NCBI GenBank assembly: GCA_008360955.1
Contig: LUCM01007486.1
Location: 99,165-163,164 of the forward strand
Source of the DNA: Fasciolopsis buskii
Taxonomy: Eukaryota; Platyhelminthes; Trematoda; Plagiorchiida; Fasciolidae
Direction of reading: 5' to 3'
Length of the DNA stretch: 64,000 nucleotides
Shown here: positions 1 through 12,216 of the stretch, piece by piece
Layout of the letters: the number at the start of each line of letters is the position of its first letter
How positions within the stretch are numbered: position 1 is the first letter of the stretch
Translations under genes and position numbers: made by a program
Notes under the pieces: model-generated
What the model was told of the DNA's origin: nothing
What the model saw: the letters and a program-made list of their open reading frames with translations, nothing else
Databases searched by the model: none

Positions 1-3000
1 TAAATAAAAGTGAATTTCTTCTCAGGCCTGTAAATTTCGTGGAAAGAAGTGCATCTGAGCCACAAGCAGTAAGCTGAAAAAATCACAAAGGATAGGCCTT
101 TTGACTTTGAAAGCTAGCACTAGTATGATCAATTCAAATGAGATTAACAGTAAGATAGCGCATCAAAACTCTCGAGTGGTTCTACGCAGCAGTTTCATGG
201 TTTCCGGGAAATTATGCGGATGTAAGTGAAACAGCTGGAACCCTAAAAATTGATTTCTCTCAAAGCGTACCAGTAGACCAATTCTCATAAGCATTTCTTA
301 TCATTTTTCTTTTGTCACCACTAATTCGGTAAAGCCTACTGTTTACAAAAAACAGGTAACGATTAGCTGGAAGCTCTCGTTTTGGCAAACTCGAAACCTT
401 AAAAATTATGGCGGGAACTTCACGACTAAGCACCGCTTTCCCCGGGCTGGAATGTCAGAACCACGTCAGCATTGTTGGTCCTTATCAGAAACATAAAAGC
501 TGAAAATTTTGGCTTTTCAGTCACCCCATTAAATAGCCTTATTCTTGGTTACCATACCAGAAATCTGTACTATTTCTCGGAACACTTCATGCTTCATGAA
601 GCTTATGCCAATGAAAATGAATTCAGCCGATTTCATTTTTGATGGTAAACTCGGTACCATAACGAATCCCTTGGAACTCTCATTCTTCTTATACGACTTC
701 CAGTTTCCGGAGCATTGACGCCGGTCTCTGAACCTCGCTTACTGAACCCACGTGACCACGATATTCACCCCTTTCACTGGAATAATTTTAGAAGTTTAAT
801 ATAAAAATAAACACTATGAGTAACATGCGCATCATTCATTTTTACCACTTTCAAGGATCTTCATCATTAAAAAATACTGAAGAATATTCGATTATTGCAC
901 GGCGGTGAGCATCACCCACTACTAGTCGACCTCAGCTGGTGCCGGAATGATGCAATTGACTTGCCTAGGCATAAAATTTATATTAGTGAAACCACGTCAA
1001 GTGTGGAAGCTATTCGTGAGCTAGAATGCATCCAAACGAGCCAAAATTTGATTACCCCGAACTGGGAGTGAAGTTTTATTGCCCTATCCCCATCATTGTT
1101 CGGAATTTCCGCGTCCAATTCAAAAGCCACAAATTTGGTAATTTATTCGGGATTGAGTAACCTTTACCGACAGATATGAGACTGGTGTTATTAAGTGCCA
1201 ACTGTTAACTTTATTTTGAAAATCTAAAACAATTCTTTGAATTAAGTGGTCAGCAAACTAGAATAAAACAACTGCGCATCTGTAAACGGGTCTCATGTGG
1301 TTGAGGCAATCCGATCTGAAACATTAGGCGTATCAGTGCTTTATTTTGCTCGAAGTGGAGAAAACAACTCGTCTTGTTACCATAGCTTTTTGGTTTAGAT
1401 ATTGTCTCTGTCTAACGCATCATAGACGATGTATATTTTTTAATGAAAATTCCAGTTTATCCCTGATCACAAACAACAATTTGCCAAGGTAGATAAACTG
1501 TCTGTGCCGGCCAAAGAACGGCTGAGAAAGCCCCAACCAGTCCTGCTTTTCTAGTCCATGATTAGTAAAATAGAACTGTTGTACAGACTCCATATCGTTG
1601 ATGTCCTTGATTCAACCAGACCAAATCTAAGATCATTTCGAGGGTGAATCATCATTCTTACAAGTCTAAAACTGGTAGATTTGTGTGCTGTGTCAGAGAA
1701 ATTATCGCCTCTAGGCGACAGTAAATGTCAAATAAACTGACGCCGACGTTTTCAAACGAAATCGTCCATCATCGTGGCTAAATGCCTAGCCCAACATCTG
1801 GCTCCAGAACAAGCCTGAACGAAATTTGATGTCAGCGTCAATATGACGGTGCTGATTAAGCGGCAACATCCAGAGGATATGCCTACGTAGGGCATTAGGG
1901 GAAACCCATCGCTGAATACAGCACCATCTACTCATTGTTGCTGTTATAGGTGCCCATTTGACTCGTTTGTATCAAGCCCACCGTAAGATACAAGTGTAAA
2001 CACTAGTGACGCTCGTAGCTTGGATGGGACAGCATAACACGTCCATCCGGATATAAGACCATGTTTTCCAGTTGATCGGTCCTGACCAACTCAGGCACCG
2101 TTCAGTGAATGCTTGCAAATCAATTTACTCCTCTGTAAATGAAAACAAGTCCAAATCGGTGAAATTTCATACGCTTCTGTGGAATGGCAACCTAAGTTTT
2201 GGCTGTCTAATTTTTTTCTCTTTCAGACAAATAAATAAATATCCTACCGATATATTTTGCTCACGGTTGAATGGCTGTCCAGTTTTAACCCTGTCCTAGG
2301 AAAGAGTGAGTGGTATTTAATACCGAGGGTTCTCTGGAGAGTGTTTTTGAACGGCTCTGTCGAATTAAGTATGGTGAGGTCTTAGACATGTGGGCTGATG
2401 TCCTTTAAAGTTAGGGTTAGTTTGGGTATAAGTAACTATTCCGTCGGGAAGCAGGGAGTGCCCAGAGGATATTCATAGACTTATTGCCTGAAAGTCGAGT
2501 GAAGAGAGAGAATTAGACAAACGGACCGCTGGTTGCAATTCGAAGGAAGGAGAACAATTTACTGCTTGAAGACGTGTTTCTGCTTGCAAGATGGAAAATG
2601 GATGGACACGCATGCGTCCGTCACTAGCTGAGCTTTGTCTTGACCAGTTCATTTGTGTTTGCTAGTAATCCTCAACAGGGAGAAGACGGCTGTGATGCAA
2701 TTGAAGATGTTTCAGGCCGAAGCTGAGGATGGATGCCGCATTGTGAATACTGTCCTGCATGAATGACTTATCATGAAGTGTTCTGAACGTTATCGACACT
2801 CAGTTGCATTGGGAGTTGTTTTATGTACCGTTTTTCAAACTCGCTTAAAAGTACTCATACACTCACATTTGATGACTTATTTAAAACCCTCAGTTGAAGT
2901 GTGGCAAATTCGAAGTGTGCGCATTGGATTCACTTTTTTCCTAATCGTTCCTTACAGCTAAACTTACTTAAGTACTGTGCAACTCAGAAGTCAGTTTTCT

Positions 3001-3595
3001 ATCAGTAATGACACCGGTAAGAAACCAGTTCAAAACTGTATAAAATACATCACATTTGTAATGTTTCTGGGGCTTATGCTACCATTAACTATCGTGGCTT
3101 GTTAGGATTCGACTCTGAAATTTTACCAGCTGTGATGTCAAATTTAACACCAACTAGCTCTTCTTTTCATATTCGCATACTGTCAGAGTTAGAACATCGT
3201 CTTGTGCTCGTTTTTAAATGCCGCATCCAATTACGATTGCATTTTTAACGATTCTTCAATTGGAATTTGCATTCCCTTTTCCTTGCCCGTTTGTATTTAT
3301 GGTCGATTTATGTAAAGCGATAACTGATATACGCTTCCATTGACTGAAATGAAAATAACTCACAGAAGAACAATCATTCGTAGTCATGCAAATGGGTTGG
3401 AAAATTTAACTAGACCCAACTAATTGCACGCGGGCATTTGGGTTCATCGTAGAATGCACGAACTTCGATGACTGAGGTCACTCAAAGTGATCCAACAGCC
3501 TATTCAACGGTAGATCCAACGACAACGCTTTGGTTGACAAAACATATTGGCCTATATTGATGCTACTTCACGTTGACTAAAATGTTAACACTCAC

Positions 3596-3677
3596 CTGCG
3601 GATTCATCAATGACAAAACTAACTGCTCAGTTTGTCCCCTGGTAGGCGTATTAGCCAGCCTAATGAAATGAGTCCAG
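3596..3677 (-). CDS. Candidate internal exon (27 codons), product unknown
   Basis: On the minus strand an open frame of 27 codons ends exactly at CAG followed by GTGAGT, a full-consensus splice donor. It begins after an AG (acceptor) with one extra base, so the segment is 82 nt long and closes in phase 0. The reading ends with residues QLVLSLMNPQ. The frame carries on past the donor for only ten codons before a stop. The acceptor has a poor pyrimidine tract, which weakens the call. I do not recognise the peptide. A chance open frame of this length is common, so this is only a candidate for one exon of a gene running leftwards through the window. Confidence 0.2.
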
Positions 3678-5029
3678 CTAAGATCTAAACTCTACTCACG
3701 TTGGGGGATCATTACGAGTATTCCAGGATTACATTCAATAAATGTTAAGTTTTACTTAATAAATGGCTGTAAGAGGTATCAGATCAACATGATTCATGTA
3801 ACGAATTGAAAAATCATGTTTCACTTGATGTTACCTGCAGACAGTTACTTATTGTCGATGGAAGAAGTACTGATCCAAAACTGTGGCCATCAAGTTTTTG
3901 CATGTATAATCTACGCATGAATAAATTGCAAAAACCGGCTTATTTTTAATGATTGCAAATCCGACTAAACATGCGACCGTAATATTATCACAATGTGAGA
4001 AAATCAACATTATCCCAGAGAAGGAAAATGTAAGATTGCCAACATGGAGCAGGTTTAGCAAGGGAGCGGTAAGTGTACGTCCCACTGTAAGCAAAAAATA
4101 ATAACAATCCGGATACCTTGAACAATGCACCAGGTGAAATACCCAGCAATTTCGTCATATATTTATCAATCGACTAAATGTTATTTTCACTCTGCCTTTT
4201 GAGTTCTTTCCAACCAAGAGCTCGACTGCATTAGAGATTCTGATCGCGAATGCAATCATGTGACAAATTCATGCACTCTAAAAGTATTTTCCGTCACGAC
4301 TTGATGCGCCAGTTTGATCGATTATTCTGGAAATATTATGAGTGTATTTATCATTATGCGCGAATATGACAATAACATGATAATCCTGTTGACATCAATA
4401 TGCCTAGATAATTTCGTTACATCAGATCAAAAGACAGATAGATTTCAGATTCTTTCACTGTCGTCTGGAAGTTATCTAACGTGTAAGTTATTAATTATTT
4501 ATGTCTAGTAGAAACCTAGTTGATGTTATGTACAAATAACTGAATAATGGTATCTGCTTTCAAACCAAATAGCAGCAAAAATTCACGATTTATTGGTTTA
4601 TTCCAACAAACAGCTGAGAAAATCAAACCGCCAAAATGAAACGTTTCCATGTTGTGTTTAATGATGAGGAATTTTGGATGATTTTTTTAGGTACAGTTAC
4701 ATCTTCAACATGTTGTACCCAAGGCAAAACATTCCCGCGTTCGTTGAACAACGCGAAACGTATCTTACGTTAAATTTTCTGACACTCCAGGACTAAAACA
4801 TGCTTCTTAAAGCTAGAAGTACGAAACCTACACGTAGGTGTTAATAAAGTATTATTAACCACAAAAACAAAACGGAAATGTTCTTCCTTTTTAACATGAG
4901 AGCATCTTGAATAAGGCATGTAAGGAGAATTTGGCATTCTTTTAAGCTCATCCAATGTAATATTGTACGCTGGAGGCGATTTTCTCTAAACTCAAAATAG
5001 TTCACTCGTCCGAAAAATTTGCTTCTATG

Positions 5030-5196
5030 TTATTTTTGTTGTTGTCGTTGTTATTGGTGCTGTTTTTGCTGTCACTGTTTTTGCTCACTACGAGTGTAAT
5101 ATGTTTGGGCTTTGTTTCTGAATAAAATAGTTCCCGTAATCTTTGCTAAATTAGTATACATATAAAATATATAAATATATACATATACAACATGTC
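5030..5196. repeat. Low-complexity tract: (TTG)n-like then AT-rich
   Basis: About 5030-5095 is an imperfect GTT/TTG triplet run, and about 5155-5196 is a TA-rich run with repeated ATATA steps. This is simple sequence with no coding or RNA signal. Confidence 0.6.
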
Positions 5197-7699
5197 CCAG
5201 TTCCAATCAGAAAGGCCGAGCAACTGGTCTGTTCCCATTTAAAAATCCTTTCCTTGAGTTTGTATAAGACCCCGGTTGGTTATTTCTTTGTTTGACGAAA
5301 AAATAAGTGCACCAATTTTACTTATTTTCATATGGGAGGCTTCCGTCAAATCTGGTGGTCCCCAGTTGGACACTGGCTGTGATGGTGCCAGGACAGCAGT
5401 TTTTAAATTGTCTTAGATTTTCAGAGTGCAAAATGGTGAATTTACCTGTCGCTAAATTTCGACCGCCATTCGCAAGATTTTAGCTCAGAGATTGAGACGT
5501 GTTTCTTCTCTATCAGATTAATCGGTACATTCGAGTAGCCTCTTCAATGCGATCATAAATGTTGAACAGTGGTTCCGAAATTCCACAAAACATTTTGCTT
5601 TATGTGGCATGGGGATATCACAGACGCCTGTCTAATTGTACGACAGAGCGCTGTCAACGTAGTGCCACCAGTGGCTGCGAATTAGTTGTCCAAGTGAATG
5701 AAACTATTCGAGAATTTCAGGGCTCCCTGTTAATGTAACTGGTGGAAAAGTCTTCACATCCTTAGTACTGCACTATTTATATACCTGAGCATCTGCGGCA
5801 GTTCACACATTCTGTAATCCAGATGCAACGTGAATTGTCTAAATATCCTGTCTTCGTTGTAGTGTTTCGCGATTAACATGTTAAACCTACAGCAATGGGA
5901 TAAAACATTCGGAATTTGTCGGATAAAGCTCAAAATTATTGCCCTTTGTCTCGCAAATGGCGGATCAATTCTTACTTTTGGTGTGGCCAATAGATATCAG
6001 TCAGCTGCCGATAAACAAAAAAAGACTTCCGTTTATATTCATAAAGGTCTTAATCATCCGAAAATATCGACTGAATCTCCATAGTGAAAAAAAAATCCTT
6101 GGCTTGACTAATTCTGCCACGGTTTTTCCCTATCATACTTTTCAACCTCAATCCATAATGAGTATCCGAAGTTCTAAACACAGAGCCAAACATAACCACA
6201 TATTTAACGTTCACTAAGATTTATATCATCCTTACTTTAGAAACAATGGGGCATGTGATCATTCTGACATTTTGCTCTCTCAATCCTGATCCATTCCGAG
6301 GTTCTAAGTCCCATCTATGATTCAATTAACCGAACCGTTTGCAGGTTATGATTGACAAATAATCCACCTACTTACAATTTACTAGCGGATTAGAAGCAAT
6401 CTGAGTGTGTTCGACCAACCTCACAAATCCCTATTAGCTTGAAACAACTATTTTCACGTGGATTCAGAGAATTCTTTTTATCTTGTTTTCAACTCATAAG
6501 TTGTGTTCTTTTTCCCGAATCATCGTGAAATGTTTTTGCATTAAGGCGAATGCGATAAACAGGATGGAAAATTCCGGTACTTATGGATATGCTTCAAACC
6601 AAGAAACTGGAAGTGAGAAGCTGAACAGTGGAACCAGTAACTGTTACACGAAGGCTGAATACCGCGAAGTAACATAAATTTCCATGGAGGAAACGAATAA
6701 TGTTTTACTAGGCCGCTTAGACTGTTACTGAAGAAGGCATAAAATCAAGTTTAGCGTCCATTCAGTCAGTAAATATCACGTTCGCTCTTCAAGCTGGAAT
6801 GTGGCTGGCCGAGTCATGAGGTCCCCAAATATGAGTTAAGAAACTTGTGAACCTCACATGTAACCATTTTTAATCGGCGTTTACTGCGAATTCATTTAGG
6901 CTTGTCCACGTCACTGGAGACAGGTCTGTACCTATTACAAGCACACGCCCAACTTGTGCACTTATCTCAGTGCTCACGGACTGCGAGAAACTTAGTTTGA
7001 TTTCTATCTGAAGAGAAAATCATGCATATGAGTTTGTGATTTATGCAATCTGGAAGATTTGTTTCAGCAAACCGATGCACTGTATGTCTCCACACAAGGC
7101 AAATATTGCTAATATGCATACATTAGAAATGTGATTACTAATGCTGTGGATGTTTAAAGCAAAATACAGAAATACTGGGCAATTCTAGATAGGGAGTTTG
7201 TTTCTGGTTTGACTTGGCAACAGCAGCTAATATGAAACATAAAAAGGAGCAAAATTCAGCGAAATCTTTTTGTATGTACCTTATCGATGAGGCGTGAGGA
7301 AGAACCCATTGCTACCTCGAACTAATGGGAACAATAAAACGTCATCATTTTTTCCTAAAAGGAACGCTAAATAACGAATAGCCTTGACAGCCACGATTAC
7401 TTCTTAAAATCAAATTGTACCATATGTTGTCTAAACGTTTATGCGCACGAAATGAGACTAATGATACTTATCCTGGCTCTCACCGAATGCCGTCCGATGG
7501 AAATATTTACGCGATATTACAGACCTCTGGAGGGGTCGACGGAATCTAGGCTACGTTCCGCGATTGTGTTCCACACAAGTTGTCTATTGTCTATTGTGAT
7601 TCATAGTGATGGTTAGAATAGATTGCATTGTATTGTGTTGCCGCATTTCAAACAAAAATGTGAGGGTAAAAGTAAAACAAAAAAATGGATAAAATGAAA

Positions 7700-8330
7700 G
7701 ATACCCTTATCGCCTCGTAAAATGTATAAAACTCATTATGGCAAGTTGTTCAGGAAAATTGGTAATGGTTTATGAAAATGCGTGTTAAATACGGAACAGT
7801 GGAATTCCTACAGATATTGATTCTGGACGGTATGGAACGAAAAGCGGATCGTGTAGAAAAATGAGAGCGACACTTTAAAATATCGTTGTGCAGAACATGC
7901 GTGCAATCAGAAAGAATTTTGTGAGCGAATTTCTCACATGCTGATAAGTGTGGACCACATAGATTAGGGACAATTCAGTTAGTGATATGAAGGACATGGC
8001 TAACAACTGATAACCCCCGGCGAAGAATTTTAAGGTCTTTTCTAAGTAAACCTGGAAAATAACAAGAGAACCATAGAGGATTGAAAAATCACATTGGTGT
8101 TCAAAATGGGAGATGGTGCTTTGTTTCACCTGTTAGTGGTAAAGCTGTGTTATTAGCATTATATCATTCACAATTATAAAGCTTCCTCATTTGAAATTAC
8201 AACCATCGGGGATTCTTTACATAGGTAGAAATGTAAGAAGTCAACTTCAGATTTATATTAATAGTAACTTCCAGATATTTCACAGAATCAACCCTGATAA
8301 GTGTTTTTGAGTAGATGGAAAATATATCGG
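7700..8330 (-). pseudogene. CR1-like ORF2 C-terminal domain remnant
   Basis: Minus-strand frames here continue from the RT domain with a reading that includes VDSKVKYLEVTI-style sequence (a decayed form of the YLGV motif that follows the RT thumb) and then 7875-8129, an open stretch with the layout of the cysteine- and arginine-rich tail of Jockey-group proteins (KKDL..LRR and related residues). The tail ends near CRNSTVPYLTR at about 7770-7800. Several stops and frame changes are present. The function in live elements is RNA binding or RT thumb. Nothing here can be active. Confidence 0.65.
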
Positions 8331-8373
8331 ATGAGTAGGCCGACCGAGAGAAAGAAAACGGACATTCGAAATA

Positions 8374-9230
8374 TTAAGGTGTATTGAGATTTAAACCAGC
8401 TCGTGCAGAGAAACCGCAAGCGGAAGAGAGGTTGTTGGAAAAACTTTGAATATCATCATTGTTCGAAACGGCTTGAGAAAGAGCAACATCATCGGCATAT
8501 TTCAATAGGTGACACGGTGAGCTGGTTGATAAGTTACTGATGTAAGTAGAGAAAAGAAACAGTGAGAGAATAGAACCCAGTAGCACTCGTGAGTTGTTTA
8601 TCAACGGTTTCGAAACTTTACCGTCCATTCGTGTGCACTGGGATCAGTTAGTAAAGTAATCAGACAGCCATGCTAATAAAAAATTGGGACAACTAAGTGT
8701 TTGCAGTCTGTGGATTAGAAGAGACTGTGGGACTGAGTCAAATGCCGACGAATAGTCTAGAAAGGCTCAACGCACAGATTTTACTGATGCGCTTAAGGAC
8801 TTACAAATGTGGTGAATGAGGGAGGTGGCAACAGCCAAAGTGGACCTGTTGGATTTATAGGCAAACTTAAAAGGGTCGTCAGGAGGATATATGAAAGAAC
8901 GCAGGCGCCTAAAAGTAGCACGCTCCGTCAGCCTAAGACCAGAAGATATGAAGGCAATGGAGTAAATTGTTTTTCCAAAGCAGCTGGACTGTTAGGTTTT
9001 GAGATGGGAATGCTAGTGACCGGTCTGCAGCAGTCGGGGATGGAAGACGAGAATAATGCTGAGTTAATTAGAGAAGTAAATGTATCAGTCAGATCCACAG
9101 CACCATGCCTTAAAACAACTGAAGACAGACTGTCAAGACCAACTCCTGCGGAAAAGGTCCAGCACCTTTTCCCTAGAAAATCTTGTGGCTGTCATATCAT
9201 CACCCTGTCCACGTACGACTGGGGTATAAG
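8374..9230 (-). pseudogene. CR1-like reverse transcriptase domain remnant
   Basis: The minus strand reads PDCCRPVTSIPISKP, then DYSSAFDSVP (motif A; first catalytic Asp at 8755-8757), then LLGSILSLFLFSTYISNL (motif B), then KYADDVALS (motif C, YADD at 8488-8499), the standard RT order. The longest open piece is 8374-8628 (84 codons). Motif A and motif B/C are separated by an in-frame stop near 8650, and the part before motif A has at least two frame changes. The catalytic aspartates survive although the frame does not. On the opposite strand lies the longest open frame of the window (8809-9405), which is best read as an antisense shadow of this domain. Confidence 0.87.
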
Positions 9231-9757
9231 TGTATGGATGGATGAAAGTATGATTGACGCTATCGACATGCGCAGAGGTTTCTGCATATTTCCCTTTCTT
9301 CCCACACAACTGTCGAATGCCTTCTCGCAGAAATCGGCTGTTGTTGCCATTCACGAGTTAGCTGGCGAATGTCGCGTCGATGCGCTTGATTGCAGCTTTT
9401 ATTAGGTTGGAAATATGCCGCACGCTTGAGTTATTACGGGATTTGCAGAAGTGCTCGTCGCATCTTCTTAGCGATTTCAGTTTCTAGGACGAGAAATGAC
9501 AATTTAGGACGAATAGCGTTCTTAGCGGATACCCGATATCAAAGATTGCGTTGGCTGTCTCTGTGAAAGTTCTGACATTGAGCAGGGGTTCAAAATAGAA
9601 ACAAGTAGATGCATGTGAGAGATTTCTGAAGAGAACTGAGGTTATTGTGTGAAAAGTTACGGATGCAAACTTGAATTTGGTTTGTTTGCCTGAAGAAATG
9701 GAAGGCTGATCGCGAGTATATTTTTGGCCTTAGCAGAAGCAGACAATGATAGCCACT

Positions 9758-10370
9758 TCAAACTGAAGCATGCAGTTTCAGGGAAAATAAATCAAAGTGG
9801 TTGGTAATAACCCTATCGAAAATGGAGCCGCCTCTGTTGAGAAAAACACAGAGATCAGTCAAGTCAAACACAGTCAGTGGTAGGGTAGATGCATGATTGA
9901 AATCACTCACAATAATATGAAGATTATCCTCAAGAAGAGAAGCAATAAATACTAGAAAAGATTCGAAAAATGATGCAATATTTTGTTGCGAGCTAAAGGC
10001 GGCAATACGCAAATTGGTTGTGATAACGCTGGCATGACGAGAAAACCTAGGACGATACTGTGTTACGAGACAGTCAATTCCATTTAGCGAGTAAGTATAA
10101 ATAACTTCAAACTTGCCAGACCAGAAGGAGTTTATGTATGTTGCTAGACCGCCCCCAGACTTCTTGTTCGAAACTCTTTCTTGGCGATGGATTCTGAAGC
10201 TCTCTATCGACACGAGCGCATCAGTGATATCCGGGTTCAGCCACGATTCTTGTGCGCAGATGACACCAGTGTGAACATGGATCGGTGATTGAAGTGCGAG
10301 GGACAGATCCGCCATTTTGGTAAACATAGATCAGATGTTGGTACTCAACAAAGCCGGAATGGACATTTTG
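9758..10370 (-). pseudogene. CR1-like apurinic-type endonuclease domain remnant
   Basis: The minus frame from 10370 reads PALLSTNI (stop) SMFTKMADLSLALQ and continues open from 10327 to 9758 for 189 codons. It contains GVICAQESWLNPDI, the usual E-containing motif of retrotransposon endonucleases, then RVSNKKSGGGLATYI, LNGIDCLV and IIVSDFNHA, the counterpart of the catalytic GDFN box with Gly changed to Ser. This domain nicks the target DNA to prime reverse transcription. It is the best preserved part of this element, with one stop near its start. After 9758 the frame is lost and the linker to the RT is full of stops. Confidence 0.85.
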
Positions 10371-10623
10371 ACTGGAAGGGTGCATTTAAGAGCTGCCTGT
10401 CAGCGGACACGAATGCTTCTTTTACATCGACGAGAAGATCTTTGAGGCGCAGAACTGCGTGATCCCAGTGCGTGTTTTTGAGGAACTGTAATTCCGAGCG
10501 ATTGTACCGTCGAACGGAAATCATGATCGAACCAAATATCCGACAAAAATCAATGAAATATGATGAAACAATTGTAGCACAGCCAGTCAAATGGTGCGCT
10601 CGCCGCCGTGCTTGCCCGCACAA

Positions 10624-11898
10624 GATATTCTAGTCCATTCACTTCTGACTAACCGGTAATTGAATGAGCGCACAGCGGTCAACATTTTGTAGCATGATGG
10701 CATGGGTTCCATATCATCTTTGTAGCATTGATTTAGTGTTTGTGCCAAAATCATCAAGTAGTTTATCTGTATCTCAGTTTTCTTTCACTCCGAATGCTGA
10801 GACACTGGCATGGGACATCACCAGATCGGTTTCAGTTTGATAAGAAAACACTGCAACTGCTTCATCTGGTAAATGGTACATATCGCCTAGAATAGACGCA
10901 CACTGAATTGTCATGTTGTTCATGTACCATTTAAAGCGGTGACCAGTCACCTTTTGGCTCGGCCGCCAGTCATTTCGCAGATGTTTTGTGGTACATGGAA
11001 AGCGAAACAATGGAATATATGCGTTTATTTTAAATACTTTTAGTGCAGACAGATGTATCGAATACAGTTTTTACCGTACTTCCAACTCCTCTCCAAAAAT
11101 GGGTGCAACAAAATAACAAATATCAGTGAAAATCCATTGAAAGCAACTGAGCATTTCGGTCTTGATGCAGCTCATAATTGTGCGAAGTCTGGTTACGTAA
11201 TGAGCAACCGAATTTTAATTAATGTTCCCTTTGGACGAGGTACATAATCAAGCAGATGTGTGAGAACCTACGAACACCTTCGGAATGATTAGTCTCATTA
11301 TTTTCCTGATCAGGAATTCATGAGTACAAACTACTAGTTTACACTTTTATTGTTTGCCATAGCTATCGGATATCGATTTTTAAATTAATTCTGAACCTTA
11401 CTGAAGAAAGTATATAGTTCTTAATTCCAAAAAATGAACATAGCATATGAACCACTGACTTTCGCTAAAGAGAAATTTACTTCGGTCCAGTACTTCACCA
11501 TGTTAGGGCAAGTGTACGATTTGCTTGTTTGTTTCTCCTTTTACCTGCTTCTGGTGATGCATAAAAGTCGTTTTTCGCCACAGTCGACAACGTATCCGTA
11601 GCGCAAACAATCGTTACTTCGTTTTGGCCCTTGCCTTGCGTACACAACACAGAAAGGTCAACAACTGAGAAGACCTACAAAATAATGGAAACAAATCATG
11701 GCCTGGCCACCGCAGCAAGTGCAAAACCTGTCGATTCACCTGTTTATTCAGAGGACGGAGCATGGCCAACCGGCTAATCGTGCTCATCCACATTTGTGTT
11801 CCTTTTCTAGACGAACCTCACGTAAAAACCGGGGTTCCGGGAAACCAGGTGACCCAGTTCTTTTTTGGTGATCCAGTTGGCAGTCCGTATTTTGTTTT
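10624..11898. other. Unassigned stretch between CR1-like element and hammerhead repeat
   Basis: Nothing is recognised here. A 78-codon minus frame at 10774-11010 lies upstream of the CR1-like element in the same orientation and could be part of its 5' region, but it shows no motif I can name. Confidence 0.4.
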
Positions 11899-12092
11899 GT
11901 CAGGATACTTCAAATATGAAAAGCGATCATTAACTAAATTCATTTGTGAATACCTCAACTCAATTAAATCTTGGTACATATTAGTAGTAGCAGATTGAAT
12001 GCTTTTCATGAAATAATTCGCCATGTGATATCATCGCTCAACTCACCGTGAAGAAACCATGAAAGCACTGTACAGTTGTTTCATCCTTGTAA

Positions 12093-12143
12093 GGAATGGC
12101 TAAGGCGTTCGACTCAGAATCGTTCATGTCGGGTTCGCGTGCC
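12093..12143 (+). promoter_or_regulatory. tRNA-like A/B box region (possible pol III promoter), copy A
   Basis: GGAATGGCTAAGG resembles the A box of class II (Leu/Ser) tRNAs, GTTCGACTCAGAATCG resembles a tRNA anticodon arm with CAG in the anticodon position, and GGGTTCGCGTGCC at 12131-12143 resembles the B box (GGTTCGANTCC). Spacing between the boxes is in the normal range. The B box has lost its AATCC end, so promoter strength is doubtful. Confidence 0.5.
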
Positions 12144-12157
12144 AGTTCGGGCGCGGT

Positions 12158-12216
12158 GGATATGCACTGCTGATGATTCCTAACAAGGATGAAACAGCTG
12201 TACAGTGAGTGCTTCC
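12158..12216 (+). ncRNA. Type I hammerhead ribozyme (SMalpha-like), copy A
   Basis: All core elements are present in order. The stem I 5' strand GCACTG is at 12164-12169 and the conserved CTGATGA at 12170-12176. Stem II is TCC/GGA around a TAACAA loop (12178-12189), followed by GAA at 12191-12193. The very short self-complementary stem III ACAGCTGT is at 12194-12201, and the cleavage-site A is at 12202 (GTA triplet), followed by the 3' strand CAGTG. An outer GGA/TCC pairing leaves an internal loop in stem I, where tertiary contacts with loop II are expected. The base pair closing stem II is T-T here. An AGTG insertion in stem I probably weakens this copy. A short stem III is typical of metazoan type I hammerheads, which often work best as dimers. 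Confidence 0.78.

Larger units (their letters stand above)
1..7581. other. Intergenic AT-rich DNA without recognised gene
   Basis: I see no protein family, tRNA or transposon motif that I can name in this stretch. Open frames are short (under about 95 codons) and look like chance frames. The part from about 1740 to 2100 is somewhat richer in G and C than its surroundings and could be an old repeat, but I found no second copy in the window. One short exon-like segment (3596-3677, minus) and a low-complexity tract (5030-5196) are listed separately. Confidence 0.5.
7582..10623 (-). mobile_element. CR1-like (Jockey-group) non-LTR retrotransposon, decayed
   Basis: Read on the minus strand, this region gives, in the right order, an apurinic-type endonuclease (about 10370-9758), a reverse transcriptase (about 9230-8374) and a C-terminal domain (about 8330-7700). 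The 3' end at 7582-7597 carries a short tandem tail (TCTATTG twice on the plus strand), as CR1-type elements often do in place of poly(A). Active copies encode an ORF2 protein that nicks target DNA and copies the element RNA in place. Here the frame is broken many times, so the copy is dead. The 5' boundary is uncertain: 10371-10623 is open on the same strand and may be 5' coding or leader sequence. Clade assignment rests on motif style only. Confidence 0.88.

Noticed and set aside
2408..2424. TTAGGGTTAG as interstitial telomere repeat
   Set aside because: There are fewer than two units; chance is sufficient.
8809..9405. 198-codon plus-strand open frame as a gene
   Set aside because: It is antisense to the CR1-like RT and linker, which explain the region on the minus strand. 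Its translation has no motif.
12098..12175. Functional tRNA-Leu with CAG anticodon in the loop of the hammerhead element
   Set aside because: The anticodon arm is mismatched, the T arm is degraded and no acceptor stem exists. Treated as a tRNA-derived promoter region only.
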